Source: Proteus columbae (GTDB taxonomy: Bacteria; Pseudomonadota; Gammaproteobacteria; Enterobacterales; Enterobacteriaceae). From it: DNA of 64,000 nt. The notes under the pieces were generated by a model. The model did no database searches. It saw only the letters and a list, made by a program, of their open reading frames with translations, and was not told the origin of the DNA. Below, one piece after another: positions 45,795 to 55,700 of this stretch (position 1 is the stretch's first letter; every line of letters begins with the position of its first letter). Both the position numbers and the translations under genes were made by a program. The DNA lies in NCBI RefSeq assembly GCF_009914335.1, contig NZ_CP043925.1:2852001-2916000 (forward strand), in the 5' to 3' direction.

Positions 45795-46397
45795 ATGAAT
45801 AAATTTACTCAACACACGGGTATTGCGGTTCCTTTAGATGCAGCAAATGTGGATACCGACGCCATTATTCCTAAGCAATTTTTGCAGAAAGTGACGCGCA
45901 CTGGTTTTGGTAAACACCTGTTTCATGATTGGCGTTTTTTGGATGACGAAGGCACTCAGCCTGATCCTACATTTATTTTAAATCAGCCAATTTACCAAGG
46001 CGCTTCTATTTTATTAGCACGAGAAAACTTTGGTTGTGGATCATCTCGTGAACACGCACCTTGGGCATTAACTGATTATGGTTTTCACGCCGTTATCGCC
46101 CCCAGCTTTGCTGATATTTTTTACGGAAATTCATTTAATAATCAATTATTACCCATCAAATTAAGTGACGATGAAATCTCACAATTATTTGATTGGGTAA
46201 AACAACATGCTGGTACACCAATTACCGTAGATTTAGTGGCACAAGAGGTTAGAGCGGGTGAATTACATTTCTCTTTTGAAATCGACTCATTTCGCCGTCA
46301 CTGCATGATTGAAGGATTAGACAGCATTGGATTAACGCTGCAACACCAAGATGATATTAGTGCTTACGAGGCAAAACAACCCACCTTTATGCGCTAA
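45795..46397 (+). CDS. leuD: 3-isopropylmalate dehydratase small subunit LeuD
   Basis: The swivelling small subunit that completes the LeuCD active site. It has 200 residues with the family motifs [13 protein letters not shown] (near 19-31) and [15 protein letters not shown] (near 78-92). It lies 11 bases after leuC with AAAGGAG before the ATG, and is the last gene of the operon. Confidence 0.97.
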   Translation: MNKFTQHTGIAVPLDAANVDTDAIIPKQFLQKVTRTGFGKHLFHDWRFLDDEGTQPDPTFILNQPIYQGASILLARENFGCGSSREHAPWALTDYGFHAVIAPSFADIFYGNSFNNQLLPIKLSDDEISQLFDWVKQHAGTPITVDLVAQEVRAGELHFSFEIDSFRRHCMIEGLDSIGLTLQHQDDISAYEAKQPTFMR

Positions 46398-46453
46398 CTA
46401 CAGCAATTTTTTCACCTTCTTCTACTTTCTGTGATGTTTACTTTGTCATTCTT

Positions 46454-46481
46454 GCCGTAAATTCATTTACGGCTTTTTTTT
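46454..46481 (+). terminator. Terminator of the leuABCD operon
   Basis: A perfect nine-base stem GCCGTAAAT with ATTTACGGC around a TC loop, followed by a T-run, about 57 bases after the leuD stop. Confidence 0.9.
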
Positions 46482-46489
46482 GCTCAAAT

Positions 46490-46620
46490 AAAAAAGCCAG
46501 TGATCCGTATCACTGGCCGGTAATCACCGAATGCTCAAATGGGGGAGTCTGTCAGTATTCGTAATTTGTGATAACTAACATGAGAGCTAACTTTAAACAC
46601 AGGCATTATCGGTCTAATAT
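46490..46620 (-). ncRNA. sgrS: Candidate SgrS small RNA, divergent from sgrR (5' end approximate)
   Basis: On the - strand, next to sgrR, lies a strong intrinsic terminator: GCCAGTGAT with ATCACTGGC, then six T. Just before it is a small hairpin CGGT-GATT-ACCG preceded by TGAGCATTCGGTG. E. coli SgrS has the same 3' architecture: a short hairpin, then a CCAGC-type terminator, with TGAGTATTGGTG as its ptsG-pairing segment. In enterics sgrS is transcribed divergently from sgrR, as here. No SgrT-like ORF is visible. The sRNA would mark glucose-phosphate stress and repress sugar transporters. The 5' end is a guess; the terminator alone is certain. Confidence 0.45.
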
Positions 46621-46664
46621 AAGGAAATTAAAATTGATCACTTTATCAATGGATTTCCTCTTTT

Positions 46665-48344
46665 ATGACTTCACCCCGCTTAGAGTTACAATTTATTCGC
46701 TTATGGCAAGCCTTTCAGGGAAAAGCAACCGAAACAACGTTACAAGAATTAGCACAAACCCTGCATTGCACACGTCGTCATGTCCGCTCTTTATTAAATA
46801 AAATGCAAGAAATAGGTTGGATAAATTGGCAAGCAGAAGTCGGTCGAGGTAAAAAATCCACGCTTATTTTTCATTCTAACGCACTTGAGATCCAACAAAA
46901 TCGCGCCGAAAGACTGATAGAAGATAATGATATTGAAAAGCTTGTAGCACTAATGGGTGATAAAGATTCTGTACGCCAAATGGTGCTCTCACAAATTGAA
47001 AAAAGCTTTCATCCCGGTCAACAATTACTACGTATTATTTACTACCGTCCCTTTAAAAATTTATTACCAGGAACACCATTAAGGCGCTCTGAATTACATT
47101 TAATGAGCCAAATATTCAATTCGTTGGTGCATCTAAAAGAGGAAAATGGGGAAGTAGAAGCGGAATTAGCTCATCATTGGCAAATGCTCACAGAGCAACA
47201 TTGGCGATTTTATTTACGTCCCTCTATCTATTTTCATCATGGTCGAGAGCTTACACTTGAAGATATCAGCACTTCTTTAATGAGAATGAAACACTGCAAT
47301 CCTCTTTATGCCCATATAGAACAAATTTCCTCGCCTCAACCTTATGTGCTCGACATTTACTTAAGCGAAGCCGATAAGCAATTTGCAACGTTATTAGGGA
47401 GTCCACAAGCTGTTATTTTGCCGCAAGAATGGGCATCACTTCCCTCTTTTGCACAACACCCTATTGGCACAGGCGCTTATCAAGTTATCGCTAATGATAA
47501 ACATAAGCTGCAAATCAAGGCCTTTAATCGCTATTTTGGCTTGCGGGCATTATTAGATGAAATTGATATTTGGGTAGTTCCCGAACTGAATAACAAGATG
47601 GTTTGTTCAACTATTCATTTAACAGACGATGATACCAATAAAGATTCATTAGAAAGTCGTAAAGAGGAAGGGTGTTATTTTCTTCTCTATGATAGTCGCT
47701 CAAAACAGTGCCAACAGACTGAAATAAGGGAATGGTTAAGCAGTGTATTAACCCCTGTTAATATGCTCACTCATTGTGATCCTTTCTATCAACGTCATTG
47801 GTCTCCCGCTTATGGCTTATTACTTCATTGGCATCACAGTAAATTAATACGCCAACATCCTAAACCAGCTTCATTAACAAAACTCACTGTCACGCTTTAT
47901 AAAGAGCATCATGAATACAGCACTATTGCAGACTTAATAGAAAGTATTTTATCTCAGTATGATATTGAATTAACCATTCAAGTACTTGATTATGAACAAT
48001 GGTATTACGGTGAAGCTAATAGTGATATTTGGTTAGCGACAGTGAATTTTTATAAGCCTTTAGAGTTCTCAATTTTTGCTGCACTTTATGAATTACCCCT
48101 CTTTCACCAATGTTTGGGAGCATCGTTCTCACAAGAGCTTACATTATGGCATCAAAAATCTTTGCCACTTGAAGAGTGGTGTCGCCAGCTAACACAAGAT
48201 ATTTGGCTTTACCCTCTATTTCACCATTTATTAGAACTACAAGGGCAGAGAACCATACGAGGTGTCAAAATGAATACTTTTGGCTGGTTTGATTTTAAAT
48301 CAGCGTGGTTTACACCTGATATTGATACACCAAGATTAAAATAG
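46665..48344 (+). CDS. sgrR: SgrR, transcriptional activator of the sugar-phosphate stress RNA
   Basis: A 559-residue protein with an N-terminal winged-helix DNA-binding domain (LAQTLHCTRRHVRSLLNKMQEIGWINWQAEVGRGK, about residues 27-62) and a C-terminal solute-binding-protein-like domain (from about 160, HHGRELTLEDI and HPIGTGAYQV). This pairing is typical of SgrR, and the wording matches E. coli SgrR closely. In E. coli SgrR activates sgrS during glucose-phosphate accumulation. It follows leuD at a distance of 270 bases, a neighbourhood also seen in E. coli. Confidence 0.94.
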   Translation: MTSPRLELQFIRLWQAFQGKATETTLQELAQTLHCTRRHVRSLLNKMQEIGWINWQAEVGRGKKSTLIFHSNALEIQQNRAERLIEDNDIEKLVALMGDKDSVRQMVLSQIEKSFHPGQQLLRIIYYRPFKNLLPGTPLRRSELHLMSQIFNSLVHLKEENGEVEAELAHHWQMLTEQHWRFYLRPSIYFHHGRELTLEDISTSLMRMKHCNPLYAHIEQISSPQPYVLDIYLSEADKQFATLLGSPQAVILPQEWASLPSFAQHPIGTGAYQVIANDKHKLQIKAFNRYFGLRALLDEIDIWVVPELNNKMVCSTIHLTDDDTNKDSLESRKEEGCYFLLYDSRSKQCQQTEIREWLSSVLTPVNMLTHCDPFYQRHWSPAYGLLLHWHHSKLIRQHPKPASLTKLTVTLYKEHHEYSTIADLIESILSQYDIELTIQVLDYEQWYYGEANSDIWLATVNFYKPLEFSIFAALYELPLFHQCLGASFSQELTLWHQKSLPLEEWCRQLTQDIWLYPLFHHLLELQGQRTIRGVKMNTFGWFDFKSAWFTPDIDTPRLK

Positions 48345-48967
48345 GTTATCGTCTCTTTTCAGCATACGGATTAGCCATTATTTGCGTTAATTCACAGAAA
48401 CCTTGAAAGTTATAAACACTCACATAAATGCTTAGGGGATTTATTCACTTTTTCTGTGGATATCTATGTGAAAAAGAGTGAGATAATCAGGGTATAGTTT
48501 TTATATTGTTAGAAAGGCTGTTGATATAAATTTTAAAATATCACTTATAATTCAAATTAGTAGCTAGATTTCAATGCCTATTTCAGCGATTGGATAAAAC
48601 AATTAAAATACCCTCCCGCTCAAATCGCACAAAAAATAGCCACAGGGTGTTTTATCCACAGGTTATGCCGATTAGTTAGGCAAAATAGGATAATTTTGGC
48701 AAATATCTGCAAAAGTCAAGGCTGTAAATCAGAACAGTGATCTCACTTTCTGTGAGTTATCCCATAAAGCTGTGGATAACCTAGTGTAAAAGCCTGTTTA
48801 TGATTTCAGGATAACCGTGCACAACTTAGAATTATAAATTTCAATTGGCGAGTTAACTCAAAAAAATGATGATATATCATGCTATTATGATTTAAATGAA
48901 ATAAAGCTAAATACGTTATCAATAACCTGTTTTTTCTGTCTATTATTTATACAAGAAGATAATAACT
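48345..48967. other. Gap before mutH with clustered DnaA-box-like sites (DARS2-like candidate)
   Basis: This 620-base gene-free region holds two perfect DnaA boxes: TTATCCACA at 48652-48660 (+) and TGTGGATAA at 48771-48779 (-). An inverted pair of one-mismatch boxes lies at 48441-48449 (TTATTCACT) and 48455-48463 (TGTGGATAT). Further weaker matches lie at 48388 and 48636. E. coli carries the DnaA-reactivating sequence DARS2 next to mutH, so the location fits. The E. coli box spacing is not obviously reproduced. It is not oriC by context: no gidA or mioC, and few GATC sites. Confidence 0.45.
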
Positions 48968-49645
48968 ATGTTTACGCCACCAGTAGCGCCCGAAAATGAG
49001 CAAGTTTTATTCGAACGAGCAAAAGCGCTTGCAGGTTATACTTTTGGTGAACTTGCCGCTTTTGCACAACTTCCAATCCCAATTGATCTTAAAAGAGATA
49101 AAGGCTGGGTAGGTATGTTGTTGGAATATTATTTAGGTGCAAGTGCAGGTAGCAAACCGGAGCAAGACTTCAGTGAGTTGGGCATTGAACTCAAAACAAT
49201 TCCAATTGATAGATTAGGTATGCCTTTGGAAACAACTTTTGTCTGTGTCGCAGCATTAACCGGAAACAGCGGTATTACTTGGGAAAATAGCCATGTAAAA
49301 CGTAAACTCTCAAAAGTATTATGGGTGCCTGTTGAAGGAGAAAGGGAAATACCATTAGCACAACGTCGCGTCGCTTCTCCATTACTTTGGAGCCCTAATA
49401 GGACGGAAGAAGAATTATTACGTCATGATTGGGAAGAGCTAATGGATATGATTGTGTTGGGTAAAGTAGAAAGCATTACCGCACGCCACGGGCAAGTCTT
49501 ACAAATCCGCCCGAAAGCAGCTAACAGCAAGGCATTAACCGAAGCTATTGGTGAAAATGGACAACGTATTATGACATTACCCAGAGGTTTTTATTTAAAA
49601 AAGAATTTTACCGCGCCACTGCTTGCTCGTTATTTTCAGCTTTAA
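48968..49645 (+). CDS. mutH: Methyl-directed mismatch repair endonuclease MutH
   Basis: The product nicks the unmethylated strand at hemimethylated GATC sites, activated by MutL and MutS. It has 225 residues (229 in E. coli). The restriction-enzyme-like active site D-x6-E-x-K is D67, E74 and K76 within [10 protein letters not shown], and GDLVEYYLG-like [18 protein letters not shown] precedes it. It stands alone, followed by a terminator shared with the converging toxin gene. Confidence 0.96.
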   Translation: MFTPPVAPENEQVLFERAKALAGYTFGELAAFAQLPIPIDLKRDKGWVGMLLEYYLGASAGSKPEQDFSELGIELKTIPIDRLGMPLETTFVCVAALTGNSGITWENSHVKRKLSKVLWVPVEGEREIPLAQRRVASPLLWSPNRTEEELLRHDWEELMDMIVLGKVESITARHGQVLQIRPKAANSKALTEAIGENGQRIMTLPRGFYLKKNFTAPLLARYFQL

Positions 49646-49677
49646 CGTTATCGTATTTAAGCTATTTGTTATCGGTA

Positions 49678-49712
49678 AAACAGCCTCAAATTTAATTGGG
49701 GCTGTTTTTTTA
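49678..49712. terminator. Intrinsic terminator between mutH and the toxin gene
   Basis: AAACAGCC pairs with GGCTGTTT with additional inner pairing (TCAA with TTGG), followed by a T-run on the + strand. It ends mutH transcription and may also act on the converging toxin transcript. Confidence 0.8.
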
Positions 49713-49739
49713 AGTGATAGGATCTCAATAATTAAAAAA

Positions 49740-52700
49740 TCACAACTGCTTTTCCACTAATGCCAAAGGTGACCATGTCGATAACGACATAGTTTCGTGA
49801 TTGTTCACAACAGTAAATTGTTGCTGATTGAATGTTACCATATCTTGGATAATATTTGCTAACCCTTGTAATGATAGCACTGAGGATGTTTCAGTCATCG
49901 AAATAACTGGTTTCTGTTCTTTTTCATTCACCTCATTTACTGCCATTTTTACAATTAACGTAAATTGCTTATCTTGAGTTTGATACTGTGTATTATTACC
50001 CACTTGAGATGAAATCAATGTTTCATTTTCCGCCAATCCAGTCACTAAAATATGGCTGTTTTTTCCTTCATCATAAATAGTCACATGACTTTGCCGTTTT
50101 TGCACCACATATACATTGCTACCTTCACCGCCACTCAGATAATCATGACCAAATTGAGAAATTAACAGATCGTTGCCTTCACCTCCGCTCAAGCGATCAT
50201 TACCTTCCCCAGCAATTAAAATATGATGCCCTTTATTAACAAGAATATTATCATCACCTTTCCCACCATCAATAACTGAACTCATATTATTATGATTAAC
50301 AACAATATCATTCCCATCATTCAGCTCAAGAATAGGCAATAAATCAATGAGTTCTTTTGGTTTGTCTGCAAGTGTTGCTGACAATCGAGTTGAATAAGGC
50401 ATTACCGAATTAACACCATAGGCAGATAATGCTGCTTTATTTAAACTAAGTGATTCAGGGATCACCAATACATCATCACTTTTGCTTATATTTAAATTCA
50501 AATTAACAACAGGCATAAGCAAATTTGAATGACTATCTTTAGTTGGTAATGTAAAAACAACATTATCTTTATCTATTAATCGAATAGTCGCGTTGGTATC
50601 AACAATTTTATTTAATAGATTTGTTTCGAAACATAGCGTTAAATAATCATCAGGAAGATAACGATGAGATAAAAGACCATCTTTAAAGGTTAAATCAAAA
50701 CCACTTATATCGGTTAAAAAGAAATAGCTTACATCATTATCAGTTAATTTATCAATATGATCAGATAGTGAGATATTCACCCTTTCATTGTTATTTTTTG
50801 TTAAAAACGTTTTTATTTGATAAGTATCATTTCCCTGACTTAATTTAATGTATGAGTCAGCCTCAATACCGACATAATGATTATTTTGGTTATTGCCGTG
50901 AATACCAAATCGTAAATTTGTTCCAGATGAAAAACCACTGTATTCAAATTCTGGCAATAATTTTATATTTCGACTCTGACTTTTAAAAGCAGTCACAACT
51001 AAATTATCATACTCATTAATATAAAAATCTTTAATTGCTAATTTTGATTCATTATATTTCTCTAAATAACTAAATTTGTATAAAATTTTATCTTTAGTAT
51101 TTTCATCCAAAGTGAGTGTGAAACCATCTTGAGTTATTAATGTATAACGATGTGAATGCGTATTATTTACTGAATCATCATAAACATTTTTCAATGTCAC
51201 AGAATGATAAATATATTTTCCCTCATGATTTTCATTATTAATTTTAAAATCAAAAATAATATCTTTTTTATTACGTTTTATTGATGTTATTTCATCAAAA
51301 CAATAATTAAACCTTACAACACTAGTTCCTAACTTATTAGTTTCATTAATAATAGTTTCAAATAATTTATTATAACTCTGTTCTAAAGAAGATCGTAAAA
51401 TAACATAGCTATCATTGCCCTCACCGCCTTCAGCATAACCTTCATTTAATACAAGTGTATCATTTCCCCCTTTACCATATAAATGATCAACACTACCAGC
51501 ACCATTTAAATAATTAGCCTCTTCATTACCCAAAATATAATCATCACCCATTTCACTGCCAATTACATTTTCAATACTGTCTAAATAAGCAATAACTTGC
51601 TGATCTTGTAACTCAATATTTGGCATTGTATCAATAAGTTTTTTCGAATAAAAACGCCCTTCATTTTGATAAAGATAAAGTTTTGAATGAAAACTTTGGC
51701 TATTCGTTTTATCTTCTGAATTTTGAAATTTAACGTAATTATGTTGTAAATCGACTTTATAACCCGTGTATTTGCCCTTAGTTTTTATCAGACGAAGTGT
51801 GTCATTTCCTTCTCGACCATAAAAACGGCTCGCATAATAAGGTGACTCTGATGTAAATACATTAAATACATCATCTTTTGAACCGCCACTTAATCGCTTA
51901 GTGCCATTATAAATATCGAATGTATTTTGAGTTATTGAGGGCGCTGCAATAATATCATTACCATTATGTGTGTTAAAATAAAGAACTGTATTCTCATGCC
52001 AATCCGAAGTATAGTATTTTTCAATATTATTAGCTCTTATTAATCCATTCTCTAATTTACTTTCTCCTAATTTATTAATCACATACTCTTTAGTTGTTTT
52101 ACTATTCTTAAAAAAATCCTCATCCACTATCTCGCCAAAAATAACGCTCTCGTCGTCAGAAGCAATTTTTATTGTATACCGATTTAGCTCATTAACATAA
52201 AAATCCATATCAAAAATAAGCTTTTCATCTGTGGCAATCGCTTCTTTAGGTAAATAATATTTATACGCTGTTTTTTTGGCACTCAGATAAGGAGTAAGAG
52301 CTGAAATCTCTTCAGCTTCTTTTTGGCTCATATTTTGTAATATTCGCTGGGAAATAAAATCTTTTAAAGGCATTAAAATAGAATCGGCTGTTTCTTCTAT
52401 TAATGTAGGAATAACTTTATAATAATAATATTCTTGATAAATCTGTTTTTCATTTGTATAAAAATAACTACTATCTGGACTTTGTTTTTTTATTTCTTCA
52501 AGATGAGTTAGCGCCTTTTTATCAATCATCTCTTCAAGTTGATTTTCGGTGTCTAAATATATTATCTCATTTTTCTTATCTGGAGTAATATCCCCCATAA
52601 GAAAGGCATAAAAACCATTATTTAATTCCTCCATAGGCGTAAAATTGGTTTGTTTTTTTGCCTCTTCAATTAATCTTACGGCACTATAAATTGAAGTTGC

Positions 52701-55700
52701 TAATGCAATCAAAGCACCAGCAGCAATACCGACAGGTCCTGCAATTGCTGAACCTGCAAGTATAGCTATAGAAATTCCTACAGTAACAAGCCCTGAAACA
52801 ATAGCGAATGAACCATCAACGATATAATCAATTTTTCGCTTTTCATCAGTTTCACCAGAAATTCGGCTGAAATTATCATAAGCATGATAAATATCAAATC
52901 CAACTGAAAGAATATTAAGCGCAATCCCTACTCGCGTACTTATCTTGCTCGCATATTCCAAAGGATTGTGTCGATATCGCAATAATCCTTTTGCTATTGC
53001 AATTTCAATAATTTCAGAAACCCCATTAAATGTCATTTCAGACCACATTAATGACAAGTTAGTGATGATTTCTTTTCGTTGTTGTAAAGATAGATTGGGA
53101 TTATTGAGTTGTTCGGCTAAAGAAAACGTATTATTAACAGACTGCCACATAGAATAACTAATATTAGCATAACCTACCTTACTCAATATTTTCATATGCC
53201 TAGGTATTTTTAATGAAGGTTTTCTAATGCTATCCCAATAATGTTCATCAAATGCGCGTTTTTCTAATTCTAAAATTTTAACCAATCGCTCATAGCTTAC
53301 AAGGTAATCAATACGCTCAGCATCAATTGAAATTAACTTTTTTATATTTTCTTCTTTATTATTTAATAAACTTTTAATAATAGAAATAGCTTGTTTATCA
53401 TCATCAGTTCCTGAAGCACTTAAGAAATAATCATTTATCTTATCCGCATCGAATGTAAGATTTGAATAATCATGATTTTTTTCAAAAATATCACTATGCT
53501 CTATTTTTTTATTATTAATTTTCGCACCTAAACTGATAAGTAGTCTTTTATCCACTTCAATGTTATGGATTTTTATTTTATCCTCTACAATTTCACTATT
53601 ATTAAGCCCTAAGCTTAATTCAAATAAATTATCAGTTGATTTATTCTCATGTGATCTTTTTTGACTTAATGTTCGTACTTCGTTTATACCAACTGATGAT
53701 AAAATATCTTTATTACTATTTAATGAGATTAAATAATCAACATCATTAATAGCAATATTATACTCTTTTTCATTTAAAGCTATTTTCAATAAATCAACCG
53801 TCAATTTATTTTTATTAGGTTCATTAAAATAATGAGAGAGTAATTCAATTGATGCGTCACTTAAATAATCAACCGATTTCGGTACATCATAAATATTATT
53901 TATTAATAATTTAATTCTATTTATATTATCAGTTATAGTATCGTTTAAATAGTTAACATTATAGCTATTTTTCCACGTTTCTAAGGTTATATTTTCATTC
54001 ACATATTGATTAAACGCCTTACTTATTAATGGATCATAAACAGCAAGATATAATTTATTCGATAATAAGGTGCTATTATCACTAGAGAAAACCTTTGAAA
54101 TTTCTTTAAAATATTTATGTATTGCATATTCAACTGAAATTTTTCCTTCGATAATTTTATCTACTACATTTTTAATAGTCGCTGATCCTAGTGATTCACC
54201 ACGCCAAGATCCAAAAATATTATTCAGCTGAGAAGAATTTATCTTTCTTTCCGTTTTTTCGTTAAATGTCGTTCTATACTTATCAATACCAATGCCTTTT
54301 AATTCTCCATCATATAAATCAAAAACAGGTTCTTGATGATTTATTTCATTAGCAATTTCTAACACAACATAATTTTTATTATTGATAATTTTATTTTTTA
54401 TTACACGAAAGTGTGTTCCCGGTGCAATAATTGCTCTTTCTGAACTTCCTGAATGAAGACTTGTTAATGGTTTCGCACTGTGTTTTCCAATAATAGAAAT
54501 ATATACATTATCAGACGATGATTTCTTTACTTTTTCAATATTACTAAAGCCATGAAAAATACCATCAAAAGCGAGTAAATTTCCTTTTTCATAATTATTG
54601 CTTAAAATATCATTGTTTTTAACAGTAAATGATTTGTATATTGGTGTATCAATATCAGAATATTTAGATAATAAAGAAAAGAAACTAATTAAATTAGTTT
54701 CATTCGTTCTATTCAAAAAAAGTCCTTCTGTCTTAATCAATGATTCAAGTAATTTATAACCTATTTTTTTAAACCATTTTATATCGCTTACTTTTGAATA
54801 AAATTCAATTTTATCTTTTGTAGATAAAAGATGATTTTTATTATCCATCTTATTTAAAAGATCATTTTTATGATTATATTCTGATGATAATAAAGTTATT
54901 TCATTCTTAGCATTATTATTAAGTTCTATTTCAGGTGAATGTTTATTATTTTTAACATAAGAACCTTCCTTAAATTTATTAAGTGAGATTTCATATTCTA
55001 ACGTATATTTATCTTTTTTATCTATGCTTAACTTTCGCCCTATTTCTTTTTTTGTATCAATAAATGTGGCAGAGATCTTTCGTTGGCTTGTAAAATAATT
55101 ATTATTGACTCCATCGTTCCATTTTTCATTTAAAGGCGCAATATAACCTAGATCAATCATAGATTGTTGAAATTTTGAAAATTCATCTGGTGATTGTAAT
55201 ACAACGGTACCATTATTATTAATATAAAAAAAATCATGTAATGTTTGATTTTTTGAATTAAGCGGTTTATCAAATAGTGATTTAGGAACAAAAAAAGTGG
55301 CAGGAAAATTATCATGAATTACCGCAAAGGGATTAGCATCATCGGCACCATGATGGACTATTTCCATCCCTATTGATCTCCCTAATGCTACGTTTAATTC
55401 ATTTTTTAGTTCTTTTATTTGCTGACTAATAAACCCTAATTGATGTCCTTCATTTTTTTCATATAATAATTGATCATTGTATAGTATTTTTTGCTTATCA
55501 GTGAGTTCAGCGTAATTCACACTTTGTTTCCATTCCTCCCAAGATACAGGCATATTAACGCGTGTATTTGTTCCTAAATGACTATAAGGATAAATCACCG
55601 TAAATAGATCATAATCTGCAATCATCGGTTTATTTGATATAGGATCAGCGATCACCAATACAGGCTCTGCTCCAAATCGATTATAGTGTTGAACTAAATA

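Noticed and set aside
46580..46610. SgrT-like peptide inside the candidate SgrS
   Set aside because: The only small frame there has 23 codons and no resemblance to SgrT.
48345..48967. Possible oriC because of DnaA boxes
   Set aside because: No gidA, mioC or dnaA neighbours, few GATC sites and no clear 13-mer AT-rich unwinding repeats; location beside mutH fits DARS2 better.
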